The position numbers were made by a program, and so were the translations under genes. This document shows, in pieces, positions 6,549 to 12,908 of a stretch of 20,393 bases of DNA (the stretch's first letter is position 1; each line of letters opens with the position of its first letter). The notes beneath the pieces are model-generated. The model was not told the origin of the DNA. It searched no databases and saw only the letters and a program-made list of their open reading frames with translations. Origin of the DNA: CAIOTO01 sp040389165 (GTDB lineage: Bacteria > Pseudomonadota > Alphaproteobacteria > Paracaedibacterales > CAIOTO01); contig JAZKAK010000022.1 in assembly GCA_040389165.1 (NCBI GenBank), positions 1 through 20,393 on the forward strand, written 5' to 3'.

Positions 6549-7559
6549 CTACATTATCACACAACATGCATTTTCAGCTTCTCGCCGAGCAATTTCACGT
6601 TGATTAGATTCACGTTTTTCCTTATTATTCTTCTTTTCTTTTTCATTGTCTTTTTTCTGTATTTCCGTCATCGCATTTTCGTCCATCCATTTTCTCTGCA
6701 CATCAAAGAAGCTGGAACACATCTGATTATATTCAAAAATTTCTTTGCACCCGTTTATTTTCATGCGTAAGTACCTCAGAATATCTGAATCATTATCTTG
6801 ACCTGTATACTTAAAATTCAGTTCCTTCATGTACTTTGGCGTGGAGTCTTTAGTAATAAAAGAAAGATCTAAACCGCATATCTCCACCATCATTTTCACA
6901 TCGTCAAGAGAGGCCATTCCTTCTATTGCATAGTGCAGTGCTGTTTCTCCTGCATTATCAACCTTGTTAACATCGGCTCCTGCCTCCAGCAAAATCCTCG
7001 CTATCCTTATATTGCCAGCAGATCTATTTCTTTTCCGATCTACAGAAAAGTACCTAAATACAAGCATCAATGGCGTGCTGCCGAAGTTATCCTGCTCATT
7101 CATAAGCCGCTTAATTTTTTCATCAACAGGCAGTTTGATTTTCCCATCAAGAAGCGATTTAATTTTTTCATCGGCAGGTAGCTTAGCTTGATTACTAATA
7201 GGTGTGCCAACGTTCCTCGGGGCTGCTTCATATTCAAAAATCAGCTCTATGAGTTGAAGACAGCCTTCTCGCACCAATGTCATGAAGACGCTATCCCCAT
7301 CTTCATTTTTCAAAGAAAGGTCTACTTCTTTTTTATTTTCAAGGCTGTTAAGCAAACAGCTATAGCCGCCGACTAGTGAAAGTTCAATGCCTCCTTTCGT
7401 CTGACATCCGACAGAAATTACCGCGCAGGCTTCTGAACCTGATGTTTTCTCCATAGCCGGTGTTTTTTCAAACTCAGCGCATGTTCCCATTTTCAACATG
7501 GTCATCATCGACACGATAATTGATATTTTTGGTAATTTATTCACTTTAACCACGTTCAT
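6549..7559 (-). CDS. Exported ankyrin-repeat protein ending in a CaaX (CVIM) box
   Basis: A 336-aa protein. Residues 1-28 look like a signal peptide (basic N-terminus, hydrophobic core IIVSMMTML, end G-T-C-A). Ankyrin-like repeats cover about 85-115 and 158-235; the clearest is ARILLEAGADVNKVDNAGETALHYAI (187-212). Between them a short direct repeat, KLPxDEKIKxL (126-136 and 142-152), lengthens a linker. The C-terminal 40 residues are a highly charged Lys/Arg/Glu helix and the protein ends A-C-C-V-I-M. CVIM is a canonical prenylation box, identical to that of mammalian K-Ras4B, here also after a basic segment and a neighbouring Cys. Legionella AnkB is a known precedent for an ankyrin effector lipidated by the host. 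A host-membrane effector is therefore likely but inferred; how it would cross the outer membrane is unknown. A weak TTGTGG/TATATA promoter lies near 7606-7570. Confidence 0.85.
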   Translation of the reverse strand: MNVVKVNKLPKISIIVSMMTMLKMGTCAEFEKTPAMEKTSGSEACAVISVGCQTKGGIELSLVGGYSCLLNSLENKKEVDLSLKNEDGDSVFMTLVREGCLQLIELIFEYEAAPRNVGTPISNQAKLPADEKIKSLLDGKIKLPVDEKIKRLMNEQDNFGSTPLMLVFRYFSVDRKRNRSAGNIRIARILLEAGADVNKVDNAGETALHYAIEGMASLDDVKMMVEICGLDLSFITKDSTPKYMKELNFKYTGQDNDSDILRYLRMKINGCKEIFEYNQMCSSFFDVQRKWMDENAMTEIQKKDNEKEKKNNKEKRESNQREIARREAENACCVIM

Positions 7560-7664
7560 TTTAAAATTATTTACATATATATAATATATTTACTGTTTAT
7601 CCACAAGGACAAATTTCTAATGAGACGATAAAAAATAATATTTTCAACTGTAAATAGAAAAACA

Positions 7665-7787
7665 TGCCATTTTCAACAAAGCTCGAATGACAGAAGATCT
7701 CAGTTTGAGGCGCAGGGCATGCACGTAGTACACAAGTATCGAAAGCCTAATGATCGACGCATCAGCCAATCTTGACTGAAAGTGGCA
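7665..7787. mobile_element. 123-bp element, copy B3
   Basis: Clearly related to B2 over its length, with ends TGCCATTTTCA and TGAAAGTGGCA. Its last base directly adjoins the stop codon of the 172-aa phage gene (7790-7788). The flanks (ACA and TTA) do not match, so the target duplication has been lost or never existed. Confidence 0.83.
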
Positions 7788-8306
7788 TTACACTTCTTCC
7801 AACTCCAGCCGCCATCCAGCCTTTAGTCCCCATTCATCCGTATGCAACGCAAGCGAAATCACACGCATACTAAGCCACGGACGATAGCTAATAAAAACAT
7901 CACCAGCAGCACACGCCATCATGACCTCCACGGTTTTAGCATCAACCACACGCACATCGACACTCTTTTGAAATGCATCAAGGCAGCCAACAGAACCGGC
8001 TACGGCCTCACGCTCTAATGTCACCGGACCTGACGCTGCCTCAACGTTCACCTGTTGCCACAACCGTTGCAAACACCCAATTCGAACAACCTGACCTCGT
8101 GCGAGCACACCTTCAGTTACCAAAGTCACCTTGTCTTCACACCTAATAATAGAGCGATATTTATGATTCTTTGGCCCCAAATAAGTAAGCTGGCCATTCA
8201 CTGTTCGCCGAAATGCACCTTGCTCAACCTGGCTGAGTTCTTGCTGACAGCCTCGCGCTGAAAATGGAGGAAACCCGCATCCTTCAATAATTAATTCTGT
8301 TTCCAT
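7788..8306 (-). CDS. Phage tail-module protein, 172 aa
   Basis: The ATG at 8306 follows an AAAGGAAT ribosome site. No signal peptide. The N-terminal half has the order F-P-P-F-S-A-R-G near residue 13, then F-R-R-T-V-N-G-Q-L (32-40) and K-Y-R-S-I-I (49-54). From memory this resembles a small tail or tail-tip protein (P-Y-S-A-R-G, R-R-T-V-N-G, R-K-Y-R-S-T) found just before a large protein like the 555-aa one in alphaproteobacterial prophages. That is recall, not a search. If so, 172 aa and 555 aa were neighbours and have been split by cargo (ankyrin gene, disrupted secreted gene, EamA carrier) and repeats. The frame is intact and ends exactly at element B3. Precise function unknown. Confidence 0.66.
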   Translation of the reverse strand: METELIIEGCGFPPFSARGCQQELSQVEQGAFRRTVNGQLTYLGPKNHKYRSIIRCEDKVTLVTEGVLARGQVVRIGCLQRLWQQVNVEAASGPVTLEREAVAGSVGCLDAFQKSVDVRVVDAKTVEVMMACAAGDVFISYRPWLSMRVISLALHTDEWGLKAGWRLELEEV

Positions 8307-8355
8307 GTAAAATTCCTTTTATGCTTATCGAATTTCGAAATGCGGCAAACCTACA

Positions 8356-8478
8356 TAGCGCTTCAAGGATAATTTGAGTATAAAGAAACGAAGAATCGAG
8401 CAGCGGATCGTACTGAAGTACGTGAGCAGCGGAGATCTCGAACGTTTCTGCCATAATCAATTTATAATTGGAGTGCTA
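8356..8478. mobile_element. 123-bp element, copy A2, uninterrupted
   Basis: The ends TAGCGCTTCAAGGATAATTTGA and, in reverse, TAGCACTCCAATTATAAATTGA form a long imperfect inverted repeat. The centre is a GTAC-TGAA-GTAC palindrome (8410-8421), so the whole unit can fold into one long hairpin. It preserves the unoccupied sites of both inserts found in A1. The right end lies inside the truncated ORF at 8462-8593. Confidence 0.85.
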
Positions 8479-8593
8479 TACGTGATACCAATTTGGCAGA
8501 TTTGCCTGTGCCAATCGTTCTCGTTCTCGCTGGGGCTTGCTCGAGCAATTCTTCTATTTGCTCAGGTGTTATCCGTTTTGCGTCGTCATTCAT
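8462..8593 (-). pseudogene. Short ORF truncated by a repeat, probably the start of a phage gene
   Basis: An ATG at 8593 with a good ribosome site (GGAGAAAAAG) opens a 43-codon frame whose product begins MNDDAKRITPEQIEELLEQA and continues with basic, Thr-rich residues. The last five codons and the TAA belong to element A2, so the original 3' part is missing. It lies between the DUF3168 gene and the 172-aa gene, where tail tube, chaperone and tape-measure genes would be expected. I take it as the N-terminal remnant of a small phage gene, the rest having been removed when A2 arrived or by later recombination. It may still be translated. No family recognised. Confidence 0.5.
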
Positions 8594-8630
8594 CTTTTTC
8601 TCCGATCATAATGGTCGAGTGAGTTAACAC

Positions 8631-8660
8631 AAAAAAAAACGCCAGGGTCGATCCCTAGCG
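8631..8660 (-). terminator. Intrinsic terminator of the 125-aa exported protein gene
   Basis: On the minus strand, CGCTAGGG and CCCTGGCG form an 8-bp stem with an ATCGA loop (one T-G pair), followed by nine T. It lies 58 bases past the stop codon at 8719 and ahead of the truncated phage ORF. Confidence 0.83.
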
Positions 8661-8718
8661 CTGCGTAATTTTTATCACCTCAGGACTTGATCCAAAGATG
8701 ACACCGAAAAGAGGCATT

Positions 8719-9096
8719 TTAAGTAGTTTTATATTTTTCTGCTATATATTCCAAAGCCCGTGATATTGCTGCTTCTTTATGATCACTCTCATCGTATATA
8801 CCTCCAACAAAATCACCACTCTCATCGTTGTACTTATCTATAAATTTATTTCTATATAAGCTTTTCAGCACATCAGATAATTGTGGCTCACATGCGGACA
8901 AGAAGAGCGCACTCAATCCCTCCGTAGTTTCTTTATACCAGACGTCTTCCTCGATAGAGGCCCTTCGAACACAAGGTATTTTCCTGTGTTCGGCGCTGTC
9001 TTCCTCTTCCATAGAAAAGCATGTGTTCACAGCTACGCCCGTTAATAAAATTTGACCGAGCACAGATTTCAATATATGCACATCAAAAACTTTCAT
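8719..9096 (-). CDS. Small exported protein of unknown function, 125 aa
   Basis: I choose the ATG at 9096, giving MKVFDVHILKSVLGQILLTG, a usable signal peptide ending near N-T-C-F-S; the frame also allows a start five codons earlier. The mature part is acidic (MEEEDSAEHRK) and mostly helical, with Y-N-D-E-S-G-D-F-V-G-G-I-Y-D-E-S around residues 89-104. No domain recognised. The gene is flanked on both sides by terminators (9214-9238 from the phage operon upstream, 8631-8660 downstream), so it must have its own promoter. TTGATT with TATACA lies at about 9156-9126 with a long 19-base spacer. AT-rich compared with the phage genes around it. Classified as moron cargo. Confidence 0.72.
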   Translation of the reverse strand: MKVFDVHILKSVLGQILLTGVAVNTCFSMEEEDSAEHRKIPCVRRASIEEDVWYKETTEGLSALFLSACEPQLSDVLKSLYRNKFIDKYNDESGDFVGGIYDESDHKEAAISRALEYIAEKYKTT

Positions 9097-9213
9097 TACA
9101 CATTTATACAATTATTATACATATGTATACGATTTTTATATAGTAAAAAATCAACACGTCATATTCAAATACGAATTTCCAATCCAGCAAAGACATCAGC
9201 AATGCAATAATCA

Positions 9214-9238
9214 ATAAAAAAAGGGCCCCTTGGCCCTT
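9214..9238 (-). terminator. Intrinsic terminator of the phage head operon
   Basis: On the minus strand AAGGGCC-AAGG-GGCCCTT is followed by a run of T. It lies 36 bases after the stop of the DUF3168 gene and ends the capsid-to-tail-end operon before the next cargo gene. Confidence 0.85.
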
Positions 9239-9273
9239 TATCTAGAAACATTCACGCAGAAGGATGGAAAACA

Positions 9274-9678
9274 TCATCCCCTAATAAGAATTTCAAAATA
9301 CTGTTGCACCATCAATGGTTTAGTAGATGACGGCATATCAATCACACTGCCTGACAAGCGAACGGTTGCGCGTCTTCCATCCATCACATCCATTGTTTGC
9401 CCATCCATTGCACAACGAATCTTATCTGAAATCGCTAACGATTCTCGTGATGACACCGTTTGACTAAAAGTAGATGCCTTTAATTTCAGTTTCGCATAGC
9501 CAGTTTCAGCGCCCAAACGAACCGACGTCCATATTTCTTCAAGCTCAATTAACACACAAGGATAGGCTGCCCCATGAGGCAAAAAGGTATGAATTTTCTG
9601 ATCAACGCCAGCCAATTGCAGCTGCGCATCACTCATCAACGTTGTTTTAAACGCTGTTAATACCCCAAAATCCACCAT
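9274..9678 (-). CDS. DUF3168-family tail completion/terminator protein
   Basis: A 134-aa protein typical in size and layout for DUF3168, related to the tail-end proteins of HK97-like phages and the alphaproteobacterial gene transfer agent. Family features seen are an N-terminal helix ending in an I-x-T-F-L-P-H-G-A-A-Y-P-C-V-L-I-E-L stretch (about 29-46), a beta strand pair with K-L-K-L-K-A-S-T-F-S (63-72), and the D-G-R-R-A-T-V-R-L-S-G segment (100-110). Such proteins cap the tail tube and join it to the head. It starts immediately after the stop of the adaptor gene (9679), so the two are co-translated. This is the last gene before the operon terminator; the expected tail tube gene does not follow. 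Confidence 0.82.
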   Translation of the reverse strand: MVDFGVLTAFKTTLMSDAQLQLAGVDQKIHTFLPHGAAYPCVLIELEEIWTSVRLGAETGYAKLKLKASTFSQTVSSRESLAISDKIRCAMDGQTMDVMDGRRATVRLSGSVIDMPSSTKPLMVQQYFEILIRG

Positions 9679-10044
9679 TTACAACTCCCGGCCTTGATCA
9701 TAAAAAAGCCCTTCCAAAAAAATTCCTGTCTTGTCTAACCTGAAACAGTAAAAATTAGTTAAAATTTTATATTTCCAGACTATCGCGTTTACTGCTTCGT
9801 GTCGACCCTTCGATAACACATTTTTACGAATTTTAACTGCGTATACGTTTTTTGTGTTCCTTAGATTACTTTCATTAGAAACACCAAATGATGAATAATT
9901 AGTTAACGGCAATGGTTTTATTTCCGCCCAAACTTCCTTTATGCACTGAAAAGCACATGTTACGTCGCCATTCTCATTTTCACTTTCCGTTAATCGACCC
10001 ATTTTAATGCGATGATTTAACCTGCCTATATCCGCATCGATCAT
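9679..10044 (-). CDS. Phage head-tail adaptor (head closure) protein
   Basis: A 121-aa protein with the usual opening of phage head-tail adaptors (SPP1 gp16/HK97 gp10-like): I-G-R-L-N-H-R-I-K-M-G-R (6-17), then a V-W-A-E-I-K-P-L stretch (38-45), followed by beta strands and a short C-terminus. These proteins form the ring that closes the portal after packaging. The start codon overlaps the stop of the connector gene by four bases (ATGA, 10041-10044), and the DUF3168 gene follows without a gap, so the three are one translational unit. The middle and C-terminal parts are more AT-rich and Lys/Asn-rich than the neighbours, suggesting drift, but the frame is intact. Confidence 0.78.
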   Translation of the reverse strand: MIDADIGRLNHRIKMGRLTESENENGDVTCAFQCIKEVWAEIKPLPLTNYSSFGVSNESNLRNTKNVYAVKIRKNVLSKGRHEAVNAIVWKYKILTNFYCFRLDKTGIFLEGLFYDQGREL

Positions 10045-10571
10045 AAAAACACCTGCGAACGTATATACGGGCTTAATAAGGTTTTTACCAGCGGAGACAT
10101 GCCGATTTGACCGCCGCGACTATCGTAAAAATGAGCAACTAACGTAAGAAGTGCCTGACGAATGGGTGCTGGAACATCCTTTGGATAATAGCCATACCCA
10201 GCTTCATAGATAATCGAAACAGGAAGCTGTGATTTAAAAGAAACGATTGGTCGTGCAAAATGATTCTTTACCGCAAAGCGTGTATTCACATAGACATCAT
10301 TCGGCAAAACCCGTTGCACACTGATTACTTTTAACAAGGGTCCCCGTGGTAATGAAATTTCGTGAATTCCGTTCACGTCCACGCCCAATTCGTGTATATG
10401 CCATGTCTTCTTAATAAGCGTTTTACCGAGATATTCCTCGACTAAATTCGTTGCAGCTGCAACAAGGCCATTCAATAAATCATCCTCAGCTTCGGTATCA
10501 AGACGCAAATGCGCCTTGACTTCTGTTAGCGTAATGGGCTCAATTGCATGTGATTCCAAAAGCGTCAACAT
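10041..10571 (-). CDS. gp6-like phage head-tail connector protein
   Basis: A 176-aa protein of the HK97 gp6/GTA connector family. Residues 12-55 have the classic pattern I-T-L-T-E-V-K-A-H-L-R-L-D, an acidic stretch, then L-L-N-G-L-V-A-A-A-T-N-L-V-E-E-Y-L-G-K-T-L. A beta-rich middle carries P-R-G-P-L-L-K-V-I-S-V. The C-terminal part has Y-E-A-G-Y-G-Y-Y-P-K-D-V-P-A-P-I-R-Q-A-L-L, which also is typical. The protein forms the dodecameric ring below the portal. The ribosome site (GGAAAGGAAAC) is clear. The next phage gene upstream is the capsid gene, 279 bases away instead of the usual few, because a tandem array and a palindromic repeat now fill the gap. Confidence 0.88.
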   Translation of the reverse strand: MLTLLESHAIEPITLTEVKAHLRLDTEAEDDLLNGLVAAATNLVEEYLGKTLIKKTWHIHELGVDVNGIHEISLPRGPLLKVISVQRVLPNDVYVNTRFAVKNHFARPIVSFKSQLPVSIIYEAGYGYYPKDVPAPIRQALLTLVAHFYDSRGGQIGMSPLVKTLLSPYIRSQVFL

Positions 10572-10604
10572 AGGTTTCCTTTCCGTTTGTTTTCGTTGCG
10601 TTTT

Positions 10605-10748
10605 TTCTTATCATCCCCCAGCGCCCTTCCTTATCATCCCCAGCGCCCTTCCTTGTCATCCCCTTGCCCTTTCCTTGTCATCCCCTTGCCTTTCCTTGTC
10701 ATCCCCTTGCCCTTCCTTGTCATCCCCTTGCCCTTCCTTGTCATCCCC
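10605..10748. repeat. Tandem array of a 21-22-bp unit
   Basis: About six and a half head-to-tail copies of TTCCTTGTCATCCCCTTGCCC, with two older variants (AGCG instead of TTG) at the left end and identical copies to the right. The unit equals the left end of the palindromic repeat at 10738-10840, so the array has grown from that end. It lies inside the head operon, between the connector and capsid genes. There are no unique spacers. Confidence 0.92.
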
Positions 10749-10840
10749 GCGCAGGCGGGGATCCAGGACTGTTCAAGGCAAAAAATAATGATTTCACGTA
10801 TGGGCGATTTTCTGGATTCCCGCCTACGCGAGAATGACAA
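10738..10840. repeat. Palindromic intergenic repeat (GTCATCCCCGC type)
   Basis: A left arm TTGTCATCCCCGCGCAGGCG (continuing GGGATCCAG) and a right arm, CTGGATTCCCGCCTACGCGA (continuing GAATGACAA), are inverted copies of 29 bases around a 45-base middle. Repeats of this sequence type are scattered in many proteobacteria. It begins 11 bases after the stop of the capsid gene, read on the minus strand, and may fold in the capsid messenger. Confidence 0.85.
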
Positions 10841-10850
10841 TGATGAACAA

Positions 10851-11999
10851 CTACCCTTCAAAACGAATTGCCTTAAATGCATCAAAATCAACCACATCGC
10901 CGCCCACACGCTTTGTCGCATAGAACTCAACAAATGGTTTCGAACTATAGGGATCACGAAGCAATCGCATGTCGTGACGATCAACCACATGATAGCCACG
11001 CTTGAAATTTGCCAGTATCATTGATGTACTCGCTGTTCCTTCCCTCACCGGCGGCATATCATCGCTCACCACAACTGGATATCCAAGCAATAAATCAGGC
11101 TCTTTCGCCAACAGTGACGGTTGCCAAATGGGCATGCCATCGTTTGTTTTCAAACGTCTCAGCTGAGTCACGGCTGACCGCGCCACATACCAAACAGCGC
11201 CATCTAGCAGCTCTGGTTTCATCGCCTCTAATGCATAATACAGCACGTCAAGACTCTCAATGCCTCCATCTATTCCCGTTTGAACGGATTCAATTTTTCC
11301 CCGCTCACCCGTACCAACAGCAACCAAAGGATAATTCAAAAATCCTTTTGGCTTACCGAATCCATCACCGTGCACAAACGCTGTATTTTCCAATTGGTGC
11401 ATTTTATGCGCTATTTTTTCGACCAACCATGATTCAATATCAATCACGGCATCATCCAGTAATTTTTGGCTAATACGTGGTTTTGCGTAAATTTCATGAA
11501 TAGCAATTTTGTGCTTAACCAGCTCAGGTGTTGTCGTCTCATCACGATCATCTGTTTCAGAAACCCAACCCACATCGCCAGCTTTGCTATCAATTAACAG
11601 CTCAAGCGCATCCGTTGAAATACAGGTTGCACTGGCAAGTCCACGAATGCCTCCACGCAATATCAATCGTTGTTGAATATGATCTTGCACAGGTCGCGTT
11701 AATAAAAAGGCGCCACTTTCATCTGCCCCAGACAGCGCTTTGGTTTGCAATCCATTGCGCATGAAACCGCGTAATTCTGGATCACTTTCCTGCCCAATTC
11801 CGCCAAAGTCGCTCGCTATTCCATTCATTCTATTCTCACTCACCAAGCCGTTTTGAGCACCCGCAGAACGACCTACCGTCGCCCACATTTGGTTCAGCTT
11901 TTTTTCTTGTCGATCCTTAAAATCAATCACACATTGTTTGATCTCGACAATATCTTTATCGAATTCTGTCTTTTTAACGAAATTTGCTTCGCTTGTCAT
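10851..11999 (-). CDS. HK97-family major capsid protein
   Basis: I choose the ATG at 11999 (AAAGGAAAA upstream), giving 382 aa; the 26 codons before it overlap a terminator. Residues 1-45 form a charged helical segment like the HK97 delta domain, which a prohead protease removes. The mature part has the family's marks: F-M-R-N-G-L-Q-T-K-A-L near 80, G-W-V-S-E-T-D-D-R-D-E-T-T-T-P-E-L (about 148-164), I-Y-A-K-P-R-I-S-Q-K-L-L-D-D-A (173-187), A-F-V-H-G-D-G-F-G-K-P-K-G-F-L (207-221), and a conserved R-V-G-G-D-V-V-D-F-D-A-F end. It builds the icosahedral shell. The frame is intact, and the matching protease is at 14749-14057, though 2 kb of cargo now lies between them. Confidence 0.93.
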   Translation of the reverse strand: MTSEANFVKKTEFDKDIVEIKQCVIDFKDRQEKKLNQMWATVGRSAGAQNGLVSENRMNGIASDFGGIGQESDPELRGFMRNGLQTKALSGADESGAFLLTRPVQDHIQQRLILRGGIRGLASATCISTDALELLIDSKAGDVGWVSETDDRDETTTPELVKHKIAIHEIYAKPRISQKLLDDAVIDIESWLVEKIAHKMHQLENTAFVHGDGFGKPKGFLNYPLVAVGTGERGKIESVQTGIDGGIESLDVLYYALEAMKPELLDGAVWYVARSAVTQLRRLKTNDGMPIWQPSLLAKEPDLLLGYPVVVSDDMPPVREGTASTSMILANFKRGYHVVDRHDMRLLRDPYSSKPFVEFYATKRVGGDVVDFDAFKAIRFEG

Positions 12000-12021
12000 A
12001 CACTTTTCCTTTGTTCGGGTT

Positions 12022-12053
12022 AAAAAAAAAGAGGAGACATAAATTATGCCTCC
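12022..12053 (-). terminator. Intrinsic terminator of the 135-aa exported protein gene
   Basis: On the minus strand, GGAGGCAT and ATGTCTCC form an 8-bp stem with one G-T pair, followed by nine T. It lies only 23 bases before the capsid gene start, so the capsid gene must either have a promoter inside this narrow space or depend on read-through or antitermination. Confidence 0.85.
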
Positions 12054-12056
12054 CCC

Positions 12057-12117
12057 TTTACCAAGTTTACGTATCACTGACGTTTTACACGATTCAGCTT
12101 TTACGTAAGACTATGAT
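12057..12117. repeat. Shared 3' module, first copy (uninterrupted)
   Basis: Sixty-one bases (TTTACCAAGTTTACGTATCA through CTATGAT) that recur at 12663-12709 plus 12859-12872 almost unchanged. In both places they lie between the stop codon of a cargo gene and its terminator. This copy holds the single GCTTTTA (12097-12103) that became the duplicated target of the 142-bp element in the other copy. Confidence 0.88.
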
Positions 12118-12118
12118 T

Positions 12119-12526
12119 TTATTTAGCCGTATTCGCGGCTTCGTTATTTAATTCAGCTACATATTCCTCAGGACGCTCTAGCATCACATCCATCTCTTCA
12201 TCTCGTCTCATACATTCTTCAATACGCGCATACAAAGCTTCTGGGCTAAGATGACACATGCTCAGAATATCATATATTTCCAACTCTAACCAAGATGCAT
12301 CTGCGTTCTCTAAACTAGATACGTCTCCTCGAGGATCCTTTTGCTCACTTAGTTTGCCCATGATTGAATTCATGTCAGCTAAATCAGCTGATGCAGGTCC
12401 ACTTGGCACTATCTCCAGAATCGCACCTTCTGACCTCTTTCCCTCGTCATTCTCTTCCATCGCACACACAGTCACAGCCGCTGTCATCAGTAACGAAAAC
12501 GTAATTTTTGGTATTAACCTCATCAT
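12119..12526 (-). CDS. Small exported acidic protein of unknown function, 135 aa
   Basis: The product begins MMRLIPKITFSLLMTAAVTV followed by C-A, a standard signal peptide with likely cleavage before MEEND. The mature protein is very acidic and helical, with short Met/Glu-rich segments (CHLSPEALYARIEECMRRDE at about 91-110). Three Cys occur, two of them in the mature part. No domain recognised. A gene-specific terminator follows (12022-12053), and the terminator of the next cargo gene (12631-12655) lies 105 bases upstream, so the gene is an independent unit placed directly ahead of the capsid gene. Its 3' untranslated region is shared with the coiled-coil protein gene upstream although the proteins are not alike. 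A moron is the best description; function unknown. Confidence 0.75.
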   Translation of the reverse strand: MMRLIPKITFSLLMTAAVTVCAMEENDEGKRSEGAILEIVPSGPASADLADMNSIMGKLSEQKDPRGDVSSLENADASWLELEIYDILSMCHLSPEALYARIEECMRRDEEMDVMLERPEEYVAELNNEAANTAK

Positions 12527-12630
12527 AAGAACCCTTTTAAAAAACCACTGTTAATACGAAAGTGTAAAGCCGCAAATTGCATATTATCAATGATTTATTG
12601 CAAAATTTAAATTGAACGATTTGATTTAAT

Positions 12631-12655
12631 AAAAAAGAGGAGCCCTTTGGACTCC
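12631..12655 (-). terminator. Intrinsic terminator of the coiled-coil protein gene
   Basis: On the minus strand, GGAGTCC-AAA-GGGCTCC (7-bp stem, one T-G pair) is followed by CTC and six T. It sits after the shared 3' module in the same relation as the terminator at 12022-12053. Confidence 0.83.
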
Positions 12656-12662
12656 CCCCCTC

Positions 12663-12872
12663 TTTACCAAGTTTACGTATCACTGACGTTTTACACGATT
12701 CAGCTTTTAACGCAGTGCTCACGTTTTCTCCCCTGTGTTTTGTCCGGACTTGATCCGGGCATCTAGATCCGCGGGTTGATCCCCGGATCATGTCCGGGTA
12801 CGCGGAATACACGAAGAGAAATCTAAGTTTAAAAAAACGTGAGCAATACGTGCTTTTACGTAAAACTATGAT
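12663..12872. repeat. Shared 3' module, second copy, split by the 142-bp element
   Basis: Bases 12663-12709 and 12859-12872 together reproduce the 61-base module of 12057-12117. The 142-bp element and one GCTTTTA target copy lie between the parts. With the terminator at 12631-12655 and an AT-rich TTTAT run at 12880-12915, this accounts for most of the 382 bases between 12527 and 12908. I see no gene there. Confidence 0.88.
12710..12851 (-). mobile_element. 142-bp MITE-like element, copy 2
   Basis: Inverted relative to copy 1 (2458-2599) and of exactly the same length. Target duplications are GCTTTTA at 12703-12709 and 12852-12858; the uninterrupted site has one GCTTTTA at 12097-12103. Terminal inverted repeats are ACGCAGTGCTCACG and, in reverse, ACGTATTGCTCACG. 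No coding capacity, so a transposase must be supplied from elsewhere. Confidence 0.9.
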
Positions 12873-12908
12873 CTCTATGTATATTTATTTTTATTTTTAT
12901 ATTTATTT

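Noticed and set aside
7662..7790. Target duplication around element B3
   Set aside because: The three bases on each side (ACA and TTA) do not match, so no duplication can be claimed for this copy.
10605..10748. CRISPR array
   Set aside because: The units are joined head to tail with no unique spacers, and they match the end of a neighbouring palindromic repeat.
10634..10999. Open frame with Lys/Gly repeats (minus strand, across the tandem array)
   Set aside because: Its repeats are just the tandem DNA array read in one frame, and it runs through the end of the capsid gene.
12537..12812. 91-codon minus-strand frame upstream of the 135-aa gene
   Set aside because: It is made of the 142-bp element, the shared 3' module and a terminator; no real protein features.
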